Of a DNA stretch of 64,000 nt, positions 26,901 to 37,798 are shown piece by piece (within the stretch, counting starts at the first letter, position 1; each line of letters starts with the position of its first letter). The notes beneath the pieces are model-generated. The model saw nothing but the letters and a program-made list of their open reading frames with translations, searched no databases and was not told the DNA's origin. Source of the stretch: Tubulanus polymorphus (Eukaryota; Nemertea; Palaeonemertea; Tubulaniformes; Tubulanidae); NCBI RefSeq assembly GCF_964204645.1, contig NC_134028.1, positions 25,580,153-25,644,152 on the forward strand, written 5' to 3'. A program made the translations under genes and the position numbers.

Positions 26901-29900
26901 ATTTTTTTGCGACTTTGATGATCGGAATAATAAAATTCATCGACGTCTCGACGAGAGGACCGCAGCGACTTCAAAGCTAATCAGGGATGTGTTCGCATAC
27001 GTCGCGATGTACCTATAAACAACAAGACATCGTCATACGCGAGAAATACGGTTCACGCAGCGTTCTGCGCGTCGAGATCAAGCGATTTCGAGAACCTTTC
27101 GTACCTAGTGAAATAATCATTAATGATATTGACGGCGTTGTCGCCTTCGGGCGCGACTCATTATTAATCACCGATTAATACGTAACGAGCAAGAATCGAT
27201 CGTAAGCCGGTCGTCTGAGCGTCGCGCAAACATCACTTAAACGACTGAGTCAGATACGATAACATTTCTATCAGAAACCTGCGCGTGAAGTCATCACAGA
27301 GGCCGATCCAGGCTGGAAGAGGGGGTTCACCTCATATATGAAGAGGGCACTTTTCAGTCAAAACGGGTGCCTAAATGTACCTATAATTTGACAATTTAGG
27401 TACTTTTTATGCACTTTTAGAGCCTATTGGATTAAGATCAGTAAGCAGCGGATAAGAAGCCGATATCAAGCGCATTTTCAGGGCGCCTGGTCAGAAAAGG
27501 GGAAGTTGAACGAGCCTCTCGATCTGCGACTGCATTTGGGAGACGTGCGCTTTGGACGTTTGAACCCATAGTATGGGATTGTTTTCCCCAACCCCTCTGT
27601 GAGACTGACCCTCACATCTCATCTCATGACGTCTATCACCTGAGCGCTTTTCTACTAGTTACAAGCCACTACACAAAATATGGGTCATTCAGATTCAAAT
27701 TCAACTACTGCTGAGCAGAAATTGAATTATATCAAATGAGTTTTTTAACCGACACCCTGGTGTGACCTGATCCGACTGTTTAATCCTCACACATGATTTA
27801 CCACTAATGGCAGACGACCAACCGAGGAACACTCCTGAGAGCACGAAGAGATTATCGAGATTATGAGACGAAACGATGAATCCAACACCAGAACATTTAT
27901 CAACACCCTATAAAATACAGCAGCGAAACATACATCACATCTCTAACAGAGCATTCATTCTCAACTTACGAATCTCATCTTGGACACGAATTCAATTCAA
28001 AATTCCGCAACACAAACACATATCACAGGCGTCTGCTGCCGATAATTGGCAAGAATCATATCGTAATCAGCCTAATAAGATGTCAAATACACAATAACAA
28101 ATTGCTAGTGAAGAGCACTGCAAACTAGCTAATGATAAAACCTAGATTTAAGCTCCTCAATCATAGATATTGGCAGCTAATTAACAAGATTCATTTCACG
28201 ACGAAAAATAGATTTAGCGAAATACCCGATGACGGACGCCGGGTGCTACAGACACGTCGCCTGTTACAACAATATTTCAAAACATCGAAAATAATTGGAT
28301 ATTTCTAAATATGGTAGGGCGCCCACTTTGATTTGATTTTTCTCTGACTATTACCCGACATGCCGGTGTTTTCCCCGACTTGATCTGTTAAGACACCGTG
28401 AAACACTCTGTGGAAACTAATTTTAAACACAATCTAGCAATCTCAATCAATTTCCCAGATCTTCGGCTTTCTTTTACAAAATTCCCTCATTTCCAGGTAA
28501 GAACCCAGCCTGTACATCCTCTACCTCAAGTCCTTCTCATGGGGGCGACTTAAAGGAAATGTTTTTGCGGATTAGTTCAAACGAATGGAAATCAAAGGAA
28601 AAATATTTTCATAATGACTCATCCTTCAAGCAGAACAATGAGAAAATTCTCTTCTAAATGCTTGGTTTCAAACATTCCAGGGTCGCTACACACTGGCTGG
28701 ATATAAGAAGTGTCCGTATCTCTTTCATATTCCAATTACTGTAGTGAACTCCTAAAACAGTTTATCTAGTTAAACTGGTGGTTTTGTAAGCAATCATTAT
28801 CCTTTACACTACTTAAAGCCCCTTTGAAAGCATTTACATAAAGTTTCCAGAGTTTTTGAGGAATGAAAGAGTCGTAGGGACCCTACATGAAAATTAATTT
28901 TCTACGTTTTATTTCTATTTTCAGACAGGAGTTGGGTTGTTGTGCGTGCTGTGTGTTGCGACATCACAAGCCCTAGCCTTCTCTCATTCCGCTAACGACG
29001 TTCTGACAAACGAACGCGGCACGAACAAAATCGGAAAAGATAAATGCGAATCGGACAAATGTAAATGTTTCCAAGGACCGATGGGACAGCCGGGGAATCA
29101 CGGCATGCCCGGTTTACCGGGGACGAGAGGAGATGACGGAAAACATGGTAGCAAAGGAGAGAAAGGAGAGGCCGGACCAATAGGTCCACCAGGTAAATTC
29201 ACATCTTCATGATTCATGGCTGGACTGGGTTCCTATAGATCAGAGTCCATAATTCCCCAACATTTCCATCGTTCATTCTCGACCTAGATAAAAGGAGTTT
29301 TAAGAAAAAAAAATTTCAAGGAAGCGTCCGTTTGACTTCCATAAACTCCTCCTAAATCGGTACTGTTTATCATTACTGTTTACCATTAATTTTGGTGGTT
29401 TTGTAAACAAATTTTTATCCTTCGCACTACCAAAACTCAAGTTCTAATTTGGTAACAACCTACCCGGTAATTGGGTTAAGAGAAAATCCTGGTCCCAATG
29501 GAAGCAGTTTAGGCGTAATCTACTGTACAACTACAAACATTTCTAATCGTCTATTTCTTAAAATTGATGGAGTTTTAAAGGAATTCCAGGTATTTCTGCT
29601 CGAATTAAAAGAGTTACAAGCTCCTATTAAAGCATTTTCAATTTTAAATAGTTCAAGAAATCAAGCAGTCGTTCTGTGTTCCAAACATTCGAAAACTCGT
29701 TCTTGACCGTTGAATCTTTTTCTATTCAGGTGAATTGGGTCTCGCCGGAAACCGAGGTAAGAGAGGTGTTAAGGGCGAGCGAGGAGAGCAGGGAGAACGT
29801 GGAATCATGGGAGAACGCGGCGAACCGGGATTCCCCGGTTTAGACGGACAGCGCGGCGCTAAAGGCGACCCGGGTACGAACATACTCAACAAGATCGCGT

Positions 29901-32900
29901 TCTCGGCGAGTCGCAGCAAGAAACTCGGACCCGTGTTACAGAACACGATCATCGTGTTCGAGAACGTGCACACGAACATCGGCGACGGTTTCGACGTCTA
30001 CACGTCGCACTTCGTGTGCAGACGCAACGGAACGTACGTGTTCATCGCGCACATACTCGGCCAGGAGAAACAGGACGCAGAGGCGTGGATCGTCGTCAAC
30101 AATCAACACAAAGTACCGCTACACGGCGACGCCCGCGCCGGATACGGAACCGGAAGCAACACGATCATCTTACATCTGAATCTCGACGATCACGTTTGGA
30201 TCGAACTGAGCAAGAATACGGCCATTTTTTCCGATTACACAACGTTTTCCGGTTTTCTCTTATTTCCCGATTAAATCGAATTCCGATCGATACCGAACAC
30301 CGAGCGAGATCGTCGACCTTAACGGGGGGTGGAACTAGGAATTTTGAACAGAGACCTAAACATCCGAGGTCTTGTTGTATACAGCTACTTGGTACATGAC
30401 CACGAGCGTGAAGCCTCTTACGTCCTCCCTCGAGAAAATTCAAAAAAAAAGATCATTTATTGAGCATCTAGAACGTTTCTAGAACCTGTGACTGGCAAAT
30501 GTTTGCCACTGTATGTGTAACTTTCTTAAGCCAGGTTGTGAAAATGTCATCGTGGCAGAAGAAACCCGGCCTGCTTTCCCCCACCTAGATCCACCCCTGC
30601 TTAATCATACCTAACAAATTTTATGAAAATATTTGCATTTCAGAGCCTGAAAATCCTCTTTAAAATGAACCAATTTCACTACATATTGGAATCAATCCAA
30701 ACATCAGAATGGCAAATGAGTGAATTATTGCGCCATCAAGTGTACACCGCCGGTAGCTCAACAAGATATTAGCGAAGCAATTCTAGAAATCTCTTCTAGC
30801 AAAGCCCTGAGAATTTGTGTAAATATTGTAAATACAATCAATTCAGTACGAATAGTAGTTAAACTCTCGTGTTATAGTAATAAGTAATCTATATAAGTAC
30901 CGTATAATAGTTTAATGCACTTATAGTACATGTCTATGTTGTAATAATAAATGTTGCAATAAAATGTCTGATCCTAAGGTCTTCGTTAATCAATCAACTC
31001 CGTAAGTCGTATTGGACAATGTAACAAACCTTTGTGACTAACTTAGGCTACAAGATGTATATAAGTCTGATAATAAATACAACTTGGATGTGACAGGGTG
31101 GCCTCTGGCATGCAGGTTGTTTTCCCTGACTTGAACTGATAAGAATCCAATTAATTAACACAGTCAAATATGTAAAACATAGACGGAGACTGTTTGATTT
31201 CACACGCAATCTAGCTATCTCAACAAATTTCCCTGATTATTAGCTTTTCTTGACAAAATTCCAACTTTTCAACAACAAAAAAATTCCCCATCTTTTCCTT
31301 GTTTGACCGATTCTAATTTTAATGCATTTTTCCAACGGGAAAAAATCAGACTACAACTAGCGGTAGTTATGTGATGACACAAGTTTGACTGCATTCAGGT
31401 CTAAATCCAAGACTTCATTTTAATACTCGCCGATGACAAACAAATTGAAATATATACAACATTAAATAAACTAATCACAAACCTATTTTTCGTTGGTTTC
31501 TTTTCTTTGTTTTCCGGTGGACTTTTGATCTCTTCTTTGACTTTAACCGACGATTCAGAATCTCCTTTCTTCGAGGGCTTTTTAGCGACATTTTTAGGAG
31601 CTGTTGAAACGGAAATACCGAGTAAAATTATACAACTCGAAACGCTGTTTATCGAAAAAACATCGTACTTTTTATGAAAACATTTCCACAATTTGGAGAA
31701 GCAGTTCATTTACTCTGCCATTATGGGACTGTAAACCATCGATAATAACAATAAGCCGAGAATTGGGAAATTGTCCACCCTCGACATTTCAATAATTTTT
31801 GAAGAAATACATCCAAAAAGACGCAAATTCCAAGAGGATGAATGCCAATTTAGGGACATTCGAATTACTTCTGTGTTGCCCTCGATGAGAAGGTAGGAAT
31901 ATCCAGACCTATGAGACCTCTGACCACAGTAAGTCCCTGTAGGATGAACACATATTATAATTATGCCAATTTCAATCCACACTGAATCCACACACATGTA
32001 TAAATGGCCTCTTAAACTCTTTATCCATATACATATATCAAATCAGCCAACGTATGAATCCGAGAAATATCCATCAACCCTCATGTATGTTTTACTAATC
32101 ATTAAAGGTTAGTAGTGTCTCATGATGTATAGTATTCACCTGCCCTGTGATTCTCTGGTGCTAGTAGTCGTCTAGTTATATCACTACCACACAGAAAATA
32201 ACAGGACACATGTTAGAGTGAAGAATTCCCGAGCGCGGGCGTCATTGATAATACGACTGCAAACACTGGTATCATTTGGTGCTAGCAGTTCGTATCGAAA
32301 CTGACGCCAGCACGCGAATGATACCAGGATCTGCAATCAACAATCTCTAATCCTTCATCGCCGAGTCTTAAATTCGCAGGAAGGTTGTTATTTTCTGTAG
32401 CGAGCCCTGGTGTCATCTGGTGCTAGACATTCCTAACACGAATCCAGCACTCGGATACTACCAGGACGCGATACGAATTATCTGCAAAAACCTGTAAGAT
32501 CCACTCGCAACGAATCATCAATAAAAATAGCAATTATTTCTTGTTTTACTCACCGAAAAAACTGTTCACTGCAGCAGATTCAACTTTAGGTTCTGAAATG
32601 AAGTTAGGTCCATGTATAACTAACACAGCAGACTCGCCATCTATCACATAATTACTGAACTAATAATAATACCTAGTTTAACGCTGTCCGTTTTCACTTT
32701 TTTCTTTAAATCGACAGGATTTTCATCAGTTTCCATAACGTTCTCGGACTTTACGGCGGGGGACTCGGATTTAGGGCAGACTTCAGCGGAGTCATTCTCC
32801 TCAGCGGTATCATCAGCCAGTTTAGCGACTCCGAAACTATTATCGTGGTCGTTCTCTTCAGTTTCATCATCCGTACGACTCTTCTTTAAGGGTTGCGCCA

Positions 32901-34454
32901 GCGGAGAAGTGAGTTTGTCTTGTTTTCGTTTGTTAGGCGTCGGTGTACCGTAACCACAAGATTTCCTAGCTGTATGAAATCAGATTTTTTTATTTACCAA
33001 AAACAAAGTCCAAGAGACTGATTCTGTAGCATTTGAATGGGACCAAGTGATAGGTATCTTACTGATCAGGGAACCCAAAATTCTTGAAACCTACTAGCTA
33101 GCTGATCCCGCACACCTGATCAGATGAGGATCCCCAGTTCGAAACCTCTCACCATTTGATATTAATTTTTGATAAATACAAATTTACTCTTAAATTTTTG
33201 AAGTCACGAGATATCTTCAGTGGAGACTGATTCTGCTCAAGAGGTTCATTGTGCTGTTCATCACCAACAAGAACAAGATTTTTTTAATTCCCCCGATTTT
33301 CAAATAGAGTTAGAATTACCGAATCTGTGAGAACCTTAAGAGATATTTACCAGTTTTACGCAATGGCGGAAGAGGTGTTGAGGGAGTGTTCGGCTCAGAT
33401 TTAGAGACAGGACCTTTCATTGCGGACAGCGGAGTCTTCTCCTAAGAAAAAAATTCTTCATTATGTAAACACTGAGAAAGTTATGGGTTGACCAGTTCAT
33501 TCTCCATACTTATGAATGAGATTTTAAATTTTCTATAACTTTTCCATTGCCAGAAAGAAAAACATACAACATTTCCACAAATTTCCAGGGCCTACAGGGA
33601 AAACTTCCCACTTCCCAAAACCTGCTAGAACCCTGATTTGAGATGTGAAATGAAGTTGCAGCTGATGCTGTCTGTCAGATGCGCGCATCATTAACAAGGC
33701 ACATCAAAGCAGGCTGTGATATGATAGAATATGGAAACATTTCACAGCCACTGTGATGTCCATGATAATGATCAGACGATGAAGAATGTTGTTAGATGTT
33801 GATCGGGTTGATCGGGTGACGAACTCTGGTGAAGAAATTTATGTGAGAAAATGTAGGAACAATAAATCCCTGCTTTTTGTTGATCAGAAAAACCTGTCTG
33901 AAATATCAAGGTAGCATATTAGACCTCATTAACAACAAATAAATTAATTGATTACCTGTTTTTTCGAAGAATTGTTGTCTTGTTGAGGAGTTTTGAATGG
34001 GCTTTTCGTTTTCGGTTTGGGAGTCTTAATCTCCTCGGGCTTCTCTTCGCTTTTATCATCATTTTCTTCCTCTTCATCACTACTTTCAATTATTCGACGA
34101 CTCTTTTTTTTCGAAGTCGACTTCTTCACCGGCGAGTCTAACTCAGCTCTAGGAGGGCTGGCTGCTTGTTTTGACTTGTTACTTTTCCTTATCATAAATA
34201 AAGAGTGCGAAATTCTATGAGCAACGTGAACTACCTTAGCACTTGATACTAAGCGGTGTAAAGACAGACTACACACTTACGGTTTATCGCTCTTGTTTTC
34301 ATCCAAATTACGATTTTTATCTTCTCTTTTCGGCGCAAAGAACGACCTTTAATATCAGATATATAACCAGGTCGCGTTAATAGAGCCACTTAACCTGAAA
34401 TAAGACCGAAAATCGACAATAATATCCTACTCACATAATGGATGGTTGCGCCAT
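14910..34454 (-). CDS. LIG1: DNA ligase I (ATP-dependent), 22 coding exons, 970 aa
   Basis: Seals nicks between Okazaki fragments and in long-patch excision repair, in the nucleus. Exons, in order: 34435-34454, 34281-34346, 33956-34187, 33351-33441, 32673-32969, 32554-32592, 31483-31600, 19600-19716, 19157-19213, 18874-19046, 18408-18574, 18148-18316, 17765-17864, 17598-17683, 17398-17513, 16878-17084, 16570-16786, 16397-16479, 16063-16215, 15496-15693, 15323-15415, 14910-15023. All introns are GT-AG, phases agree, and the sum is 971 codons. Residues 3-10 (QPSIMSFF) are a PCNA-binding PIP box created by splicing exons 1 and 2. A low-complexity charged tail follows, with a KKKSRR-type nuclear signal near 55-60. 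The conserved core starts near 314 ([10 protein letters not shown]), the nucleotidyl-transferase lysine is about K609 in [10 protein letters not shown], and later motifs include [26 protein letters not shown] and [12 protein letters not shown]. The protein ends acidic (EEEDEEEFY). The human protein is of similar length (about 919 aa). Intron 7 is about 11.8 kb and hosts other genes. Confidence 0.96.
15068..15322. repeat. 23-bp minisatellite filling LIG1 intron 21
   Basis: Eight near-identical 23-bp units run from 15068 to 15251, followed by about 70 bp of decayed units reaching the exon 21 boundary at 15322/15323. The unit reads GTGAATCGATGG then CTCTACTGACA on the plus strand. On the transcribed (minus) strand each unit contains GTCAGTAGAG, nearly the same as the real splice donor GTCAGTAGAC of this intron, so the array probably grew by duplication of donor-adjacent sequence. 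Confidence 0.9.
15741..16015. mobile_element. Degenerate short inverted-repeat element in LIG1 intron 19
   Basis: Starts at GGGGAGGCCACTGAC and ends near AGGCCAGTTGCTACCC, with AT-rich internal sequence containing repeated 'aaattccc' and 'ttttcc' motifs. The internal text resembles the cleaner element at 17119-17326, including a shared Tattgatt/aataac segment. It is read as an older copy of the same non-autonomous family. Confidence 0.5.
17119..17326. mobile_element. 208-bp MITE with perfect 10-bp terminal inverted repeats
   Basis: Starts with GGTGGCCACT at 17119-17128 and ends with the exact inverse AGTGGCCACC at 17317-17326. It sits in LIG1 intron 15. The interior is AT-rich and non-coding. 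No transposase is present, so it would depend on one encoded elsewhere. Internal 'aaattccctg' motifs link it to the elements at 15.7, 18.6, 28.3 and 31.1 kb. Confidence 0.7.
18636..18860. mobile_element. Dispersed element, 'ttccctgac' family, copy 1
   Basis: About 225 bp in LIG1 intron 10, running from 'ggccacttttattcgg' to 'aagtggcc'. It shares a core with segments near 28.32-28.51 kb and 31.10-31.30 kb: 'ttttccctgacttga', then 'gcaatctcaacaaattt', then 'aaaattcc'. The ends resemble the 'ggccact' termini of the 17.1-kb MITE. Confidence 0.6.
19247..19525. mobile_element. piggyBac-type MITE in LIG1 intron 8
   Basis: Flanked on both sides by TTAA. The left end reads TTAACCCTTTCTGGG and the right end AAAGGGTTAA, giving a CCCTTT terminal inverted repeat with the TTAA target typical of piggyBac-type elements. 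The interior carries a long imperfect palindrome (GTGCGTCTACATCAG...GCGGTGTAGACGCAC) containing 'tgcggtgta' motifs. A related degenerate copy lies near 36.74-36.90 kb. No transposase is encoded. Confidence 0.6.
19915..20275 (+). repeat. Dispersed 'ggagttttaaaggagtt' repeat, copy A1
   Basis: About 360 bp. It starts 'taattactgtagattcc', passes 'ggttttgtaagcaaat' and 'gtctactgtacaa', then a block of repeated 'aaggagtt' motifs, and ends 'aagtcgaagggaccctg'. The same order of motifs recurs at 21.43, 26.34, 28.72 and 29.32 kb in the same orientation, all inside LIG1 intron 7. The end matches the CAGGGTCCCTAC terminus of the element at 42476-42907. Confidence 0.75.
20354..20361 (+). promoter_or_regulatory. 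TATA-like box upstream of the 20.8-kb reading frame
   Basis: TATATAAA on the plus strand, about 430 bases before the ATG at 20791. A CRE-like TGACGTAA lies between them near 20638. This would fit a small plus-strand gene, but no transcript evidence is available and AT-rich DNA yields such boxes by chance. Confidence 0.25.
20791..21117 (+). CDS. Unassigned 108-aa reading frame, possible death-fold exon
   Basis: A plus-strand frame inside LIG1 intron 7 whose composition differs from surrounding repeats: charged and helix-forming, with few low-complexity runs. The middle reads [20 protein letters not shown], then [15 protein letters not shown], then [15 protein letters not shown]. The spacing of leucines and the final (R/K)SIR-x-x-NI segment loosely recall a death-effector-type helical bundle, but the match is by eye only. 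An acceptor-like TTTCAG at 20773-20778 leaves the frame open to an upstream exon; otherwise an in-frame stop at 20761 closes it. The ATG context is weak and no clear polyadenylation signal follows. It could be a small gene, a decayed exon or chance. Confidence 0.35.
   Translation: MEQTPPRQKRASYISLHSSTLKDLKRLAFLITEQLEMEQVTKPHANLLWHLFVGESRIFTDDKPITVREFLKSIRLMNIFYVSIRARDSSQNLSEFEISPHDARRRRE
21433..21762 (+). repeat. Dispersed repeat, copy A2
   Basis: Same motif order as copy A1: 'caattatagcagactcctcc', 'ggttttgtaagcaaaa', 'gtctactgtacaac', the 'aaggagtt' block, and the end 'aaggagtcgtagggatgctg'. Same orientation as A1. Confidence 0.75.
22603..22828 (+). repeat. Polypyrimidine (CT-rich) tract upstream of the C1q gene
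   Basis: About 225 bases of nearly pure C/T on the plus strand, made of CTCTCC/CCCTCT variants, ending about 250 bases before the proposed C1q start codon. The frame across it is low-complexity and not a gene. Such mirror-like pyrimidine tracts can form triplex DNA and could act on the promoter, which is inference. A purine tract on the same strand lies at 25.99-26.21 kb. Confidence 0.85.
23078..30274 (+). CDS. Secreted collagen-like C1q-domain protein, 3 exons, 275 aa
   Basis: Secreted lectin-like protein of the collagen-C1q type; in invertebrates such proteins often serve as pattern-recognition molecules or extracellular adhesive proteins. Exons: 23078-23092 (proposed), 28925-29192, 29730-30274. 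Exon 1 supplies only MIAIQ, with a good donor (CAG|GTAGGT) and correct phase. Joined to exon 2 it completes a signal peptide ending near ...TSQALA|FS. After a short Cys-containing linker (KCESDKCKC) come 29 uninterrupted Gly-X-Y triplets spanning exons 2 and 3, then a C-terminal C1q head (about 125 residues, with [15 protein letters not shown] and FSGFLLFPD). The gene lies wholly inside LIG1 intron 7 on the opposite strand. Exons 2-3 are sure; the exon 1 choice is inferred from splice phase and signal-peptide logic. Confidence 0.85.
25288..25398. repeat. Palindromic fold-back element, copy D1
   Basis: About 110 bp with arms GGGTCCAGTTCCACAGTT and AACTGTGGAACTGGGTCC. Internal symmetry of 'gagttaa' and 'ttaactc' makes almost the whole element self-complementary. 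It is joined end to end with copy D2, sharing the GGGTCC junction. Related copies lie at 38874 and 39023. Confidence 0.85.
25392..25502. repeat. Palindromic fold-back element, copy D2
   Basis: Second copy in direct tandem with D1, differing by a few bases (TTCTACAGTTCCGAG at its start). Both lie in LIG1 intron 7 and in intron 1 of the C1q gene. Tandem arrangement with a shared junction suggests local duplication rather than two separate insertions. Confidence 0.85.
25985..26212 (+). repeat. Polypurine (GGGAGA)n tract in C1q intron 1
   Basis: About 228 bases of nearly pure purine made of GGGAGA/GAGAGG variants on the plus strand. It is complementary in character to the pyrimidine tract at 22603-22828, so the two could pair in a transcript of the C1q region that spans both, or form triplex DNA. 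The minus-strand frame of Ser/Pro/Leu is an artefact of the repeat. Confidence 0.9.
26336..26640 (+). repeat. Dispersed repeat, copy A3
   Basis: Motif order as in copy A1: 'taattactatggactcctcc', 'gcttttgtaagcaaat', 'agtttacttacaa', 'aaggagtt' block, end 'gaaggagtcgtagggaccg'. Same orientation as A1 and A2. Confidence 0.7.
28315..28510. mobile_element. Dispersed element, 'ttccctgac' family, copy 2
   Basis: Shares with the 18.6-kb and 31.1-kb copies the order 'ttttccccgacttgatctg', 'caatctagcaatctcaa', 'aaaattccctc', 'ccaggtaag'. It lies in LIG1 intron 7 and C1q intron 1. Confidence 0.6.
28724..28886 (+). repeat. Dispersed repeat, truncated copy A4
   Basis: Has the start ('caattactgtagtgaactcc'), the 'ggttttgtaagcaat' segment and the end ('gaaagagtcgtagggaccctac') of family A but lacks much of the middle. 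It ends about 38 bases before exon 2 of the C1q gene, so repeat sequence lies next to that exon's branch-point region. Confidence 0.7.
29324..29672 (+). repeat. Dispersed repeat, copy A5, in C1q intron 2
   Basis: Motif order as in copy A1 ('ataaactcctcctaaatcgg', 'ggttttgtaaacaaat', 'atctactgtacaac', 'aaaggaattccagg' and the later block). It occupies most of the 537-base intron between the last two C1q exons, in the same orientation as the other four intron-7 copies. Confidence 0.7.
30319..30598. mobile_element. Probable hAT-like MITE in the C1q 3' untranslated region
   Basis: Left end ACGGGGGGTGGAACTAGG and right end CCTAGATCCACCCCTGC form imperfect inverted repeats. C-A-G-G-G-G-type ends are common in hAT elements; assignment is by terminus only. 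A similar end (CAGGGGCAGATCTATGG) occurs near 45352 in a HEATR4 intron. Confidence 0.45.
30946..30963 (+). promoter_or_regulatory. Polyadenylation signals of the C1q gene
   Basis: Two AATAAA hexamers at 30946-30951 and 30958-30963, about 680 bases after the C1q stop codon and followed by GT-rich sequence. They would end the nested transcript before LIG1 exon 7 at 31483-31600. Confidence 0.6.
31095..31300. mobile_element. Dispersed element, 'ttccctgac' family, copy 3
   Basis: Shares 'ttttccctgacttgaactg', 'gtcaaatatgtaaaacatag', 'gcaatctagctatctcaac' and 'aaattcc' with the 18.6-kb copy, in the same order. It lies just downstream of the C1q gene and within LIG1 intron 7. Confidence 0.6.
32266..32465. 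repeat. Pair of hairpin-forming repeats in LIG1 intron 6
   Basis: Hairpin 1 (32266-32327) has perfect 10-bp arms CTGGTATCAT and ATGATACCAG plus inner TGGTGC/GCCAGCA. Hairpin 2 (about 32406-32465) is a related sequence with arms CCTGGTGTCATCTGGTGC and its imperfect inverse. The string CTGGTGCTAG also occurs near 32155, suggesting a third decayed unit. They look like diverged copies of one short fold-back element. Confidence 0.6.
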
Positions 34455-34463
34455 TTTCGCGCC
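34455..34463. promoter_or_regulatory. E2F-type site at the LIG1 start codon
   Basis: TTTCGCGCC lies immediately upstream of the LIG1 ATG (34454, minus strand) and matches the E2F consensus TTTSSCGC. E2F control of S-phase genes, including replication factors, is established; its use here is inferred. Confidence 0.55.
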
Positions 34464-34484
34464 AGAAAATTATCGATTCACGCG

Positions 34485-34492
34485 TTACGTCA
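34485..34492. promoter_or_regulatory. CRE/ATF-like site in the LIG1 promoter
   Basis: TTACGTCA, about 31 bases upstream of the LIG1 start codon. It reads TGACGTAA on the gene strand, one base from the consensus CRE. Confidence 0.35.
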
Positions 34493-34503
34493 TCGCAAGA
34501 ACA

Positions 34504-34566
34504 CTAGGAGGCAGCACATGACGGTCTGTCTCTTTGATCCAGCGCTAGGAGGCAGCACGTGACGGT
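34504..34566. promoter_or_regulatory. Duplicated 23-bp E-box motif upstream of LIG1
   Basis: CTAGGAGGCAGCACATGACG at 34504 and CTAGGAGGCAGCACGTGACG at 34544 are direct repeats of 23 bp (both continuing GTC), 40 bp apart and differing by one base. The second holds a perfect CACGTG E-box; the first has CACATG. They lie 50-110 bases upstream of the LIG1 start, in the roughly 550-base gap to the RPS15A stop codon. Confidence 0.5.
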
Positions 34567-34990
34567 CCAAATTAAAATTATTCGGGGACCTCTAATGTCC
34601 AGTTAATCCACTTCATTATTAGGAATTTCAAGGGGCGCCAGAATATATTTTCGTTATCATCAAAAATACATCGTTAAATCGTCGATGAAATTATCAACAT
34701 TTTTCCATTCGGGACGAGACAGTAAAAATGAGATTCCATGGGTAAAAATGAGAACTACTCCTGCAGCCGCACAACCAGATGTCCTCGGATTTTTGATGAT
34801 TAAGACTTCATGAGCGCATTCGCCATTCGGTACTTTATCTCGCTAACTGAAGTCGACTATCATCAATATCATTAAGACACATGAAAGATCAAAGGACCAA
34901 ACCGACAACAATATGAGAACTACAGGACGACAATAATATCATTGAACAACCAATAAAAATGGCTTTGTATAAATTTATTTTTTCTCTTAT

Positions 34991-34996
34991 TTTATT
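34991..34996 (-). promoter_or_regulatory. Polyadenylation signal of RPS15A
   Basis: AATAAA on the minus strand starting 12 bases after the RPS15A stop codon, giving the very short 3' untranslated region common in ribosomal protein genes. Confidence 0.65.
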
Positions 34997-35007
34997 GTTC
35001 CATATTT

Positions 35008-37346
<2,339 letters not shown>

Positions 37347-37769
37347 TTAAGAAGTGTGCTGTGTTGTGTAAAAATGGTAGCCAGCAATTCTCTTATCTCA
37401 CTAGCCCTAGTGATCAGCCTTGTGGGTACAAATTGAGAATAAACCACCCAGAAACAATCGAACTGGACCCAAATGAAATGATTTAAAGGAATGATTTACT
37501 GGCATATTCGTTAAGATGTAGGAGTAAATCTAGAGGCCGGTAAAGCTAAATACACGAGTAAATGCATTTGCGGAAGTACACATCGTATGGAAGGAGAGCG
37601 GAAATAAAACGGTTATATTTACTCCGAAATCGGGGTTAATGGCACTTTTAACGGCTCAATCTGTAGCTTAGAAACTTATTTTTTGGAAAATTTATTCAGA
37701 TTTAACATTAGGTCATTATAATCAGGGATGAATGACGATATTTGTGAATCGAGAAATCATTATGATTAC

Positions 37770-37798
37770 CTTATCCAAGATGGCGGTAGAAGAGGAAG
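37770..37798 (-). promoter_or_regulatory. RPS15A non-coding first exon with TOP start and YY1-type core
   Basis: On the minus strand CTTCCTCTTCT (from 37798) is a terminal oligopyrimidine start, followed by CCGCCATCTTGG, the classic YY1-type ribosomal-protein promoter core. The exon closes with GGATAAG|GTAATC at 37770/37769. The acceptor before the ATG is TTTCAG with AG at 37314-37313. TOP and YY1-type elements at ribosomal protein gene starts are established; the exact start here is inferred. Confidence 0.6.

Noticed and set aside
28887-29010. ATG at 28887 as the start of the C1q protein
   Set aside because: It runs through the splice acceptor in a different frame from the collagen repeats and gives no signal peptide.
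33060-33165. Second tRNA-like B box (AGTTCGAAACC) in a LIG1 intron
   Set aside because: One base off the B-box consensus, with a poor A box and no cloverleaf. Not supportable as a tRNA gene.
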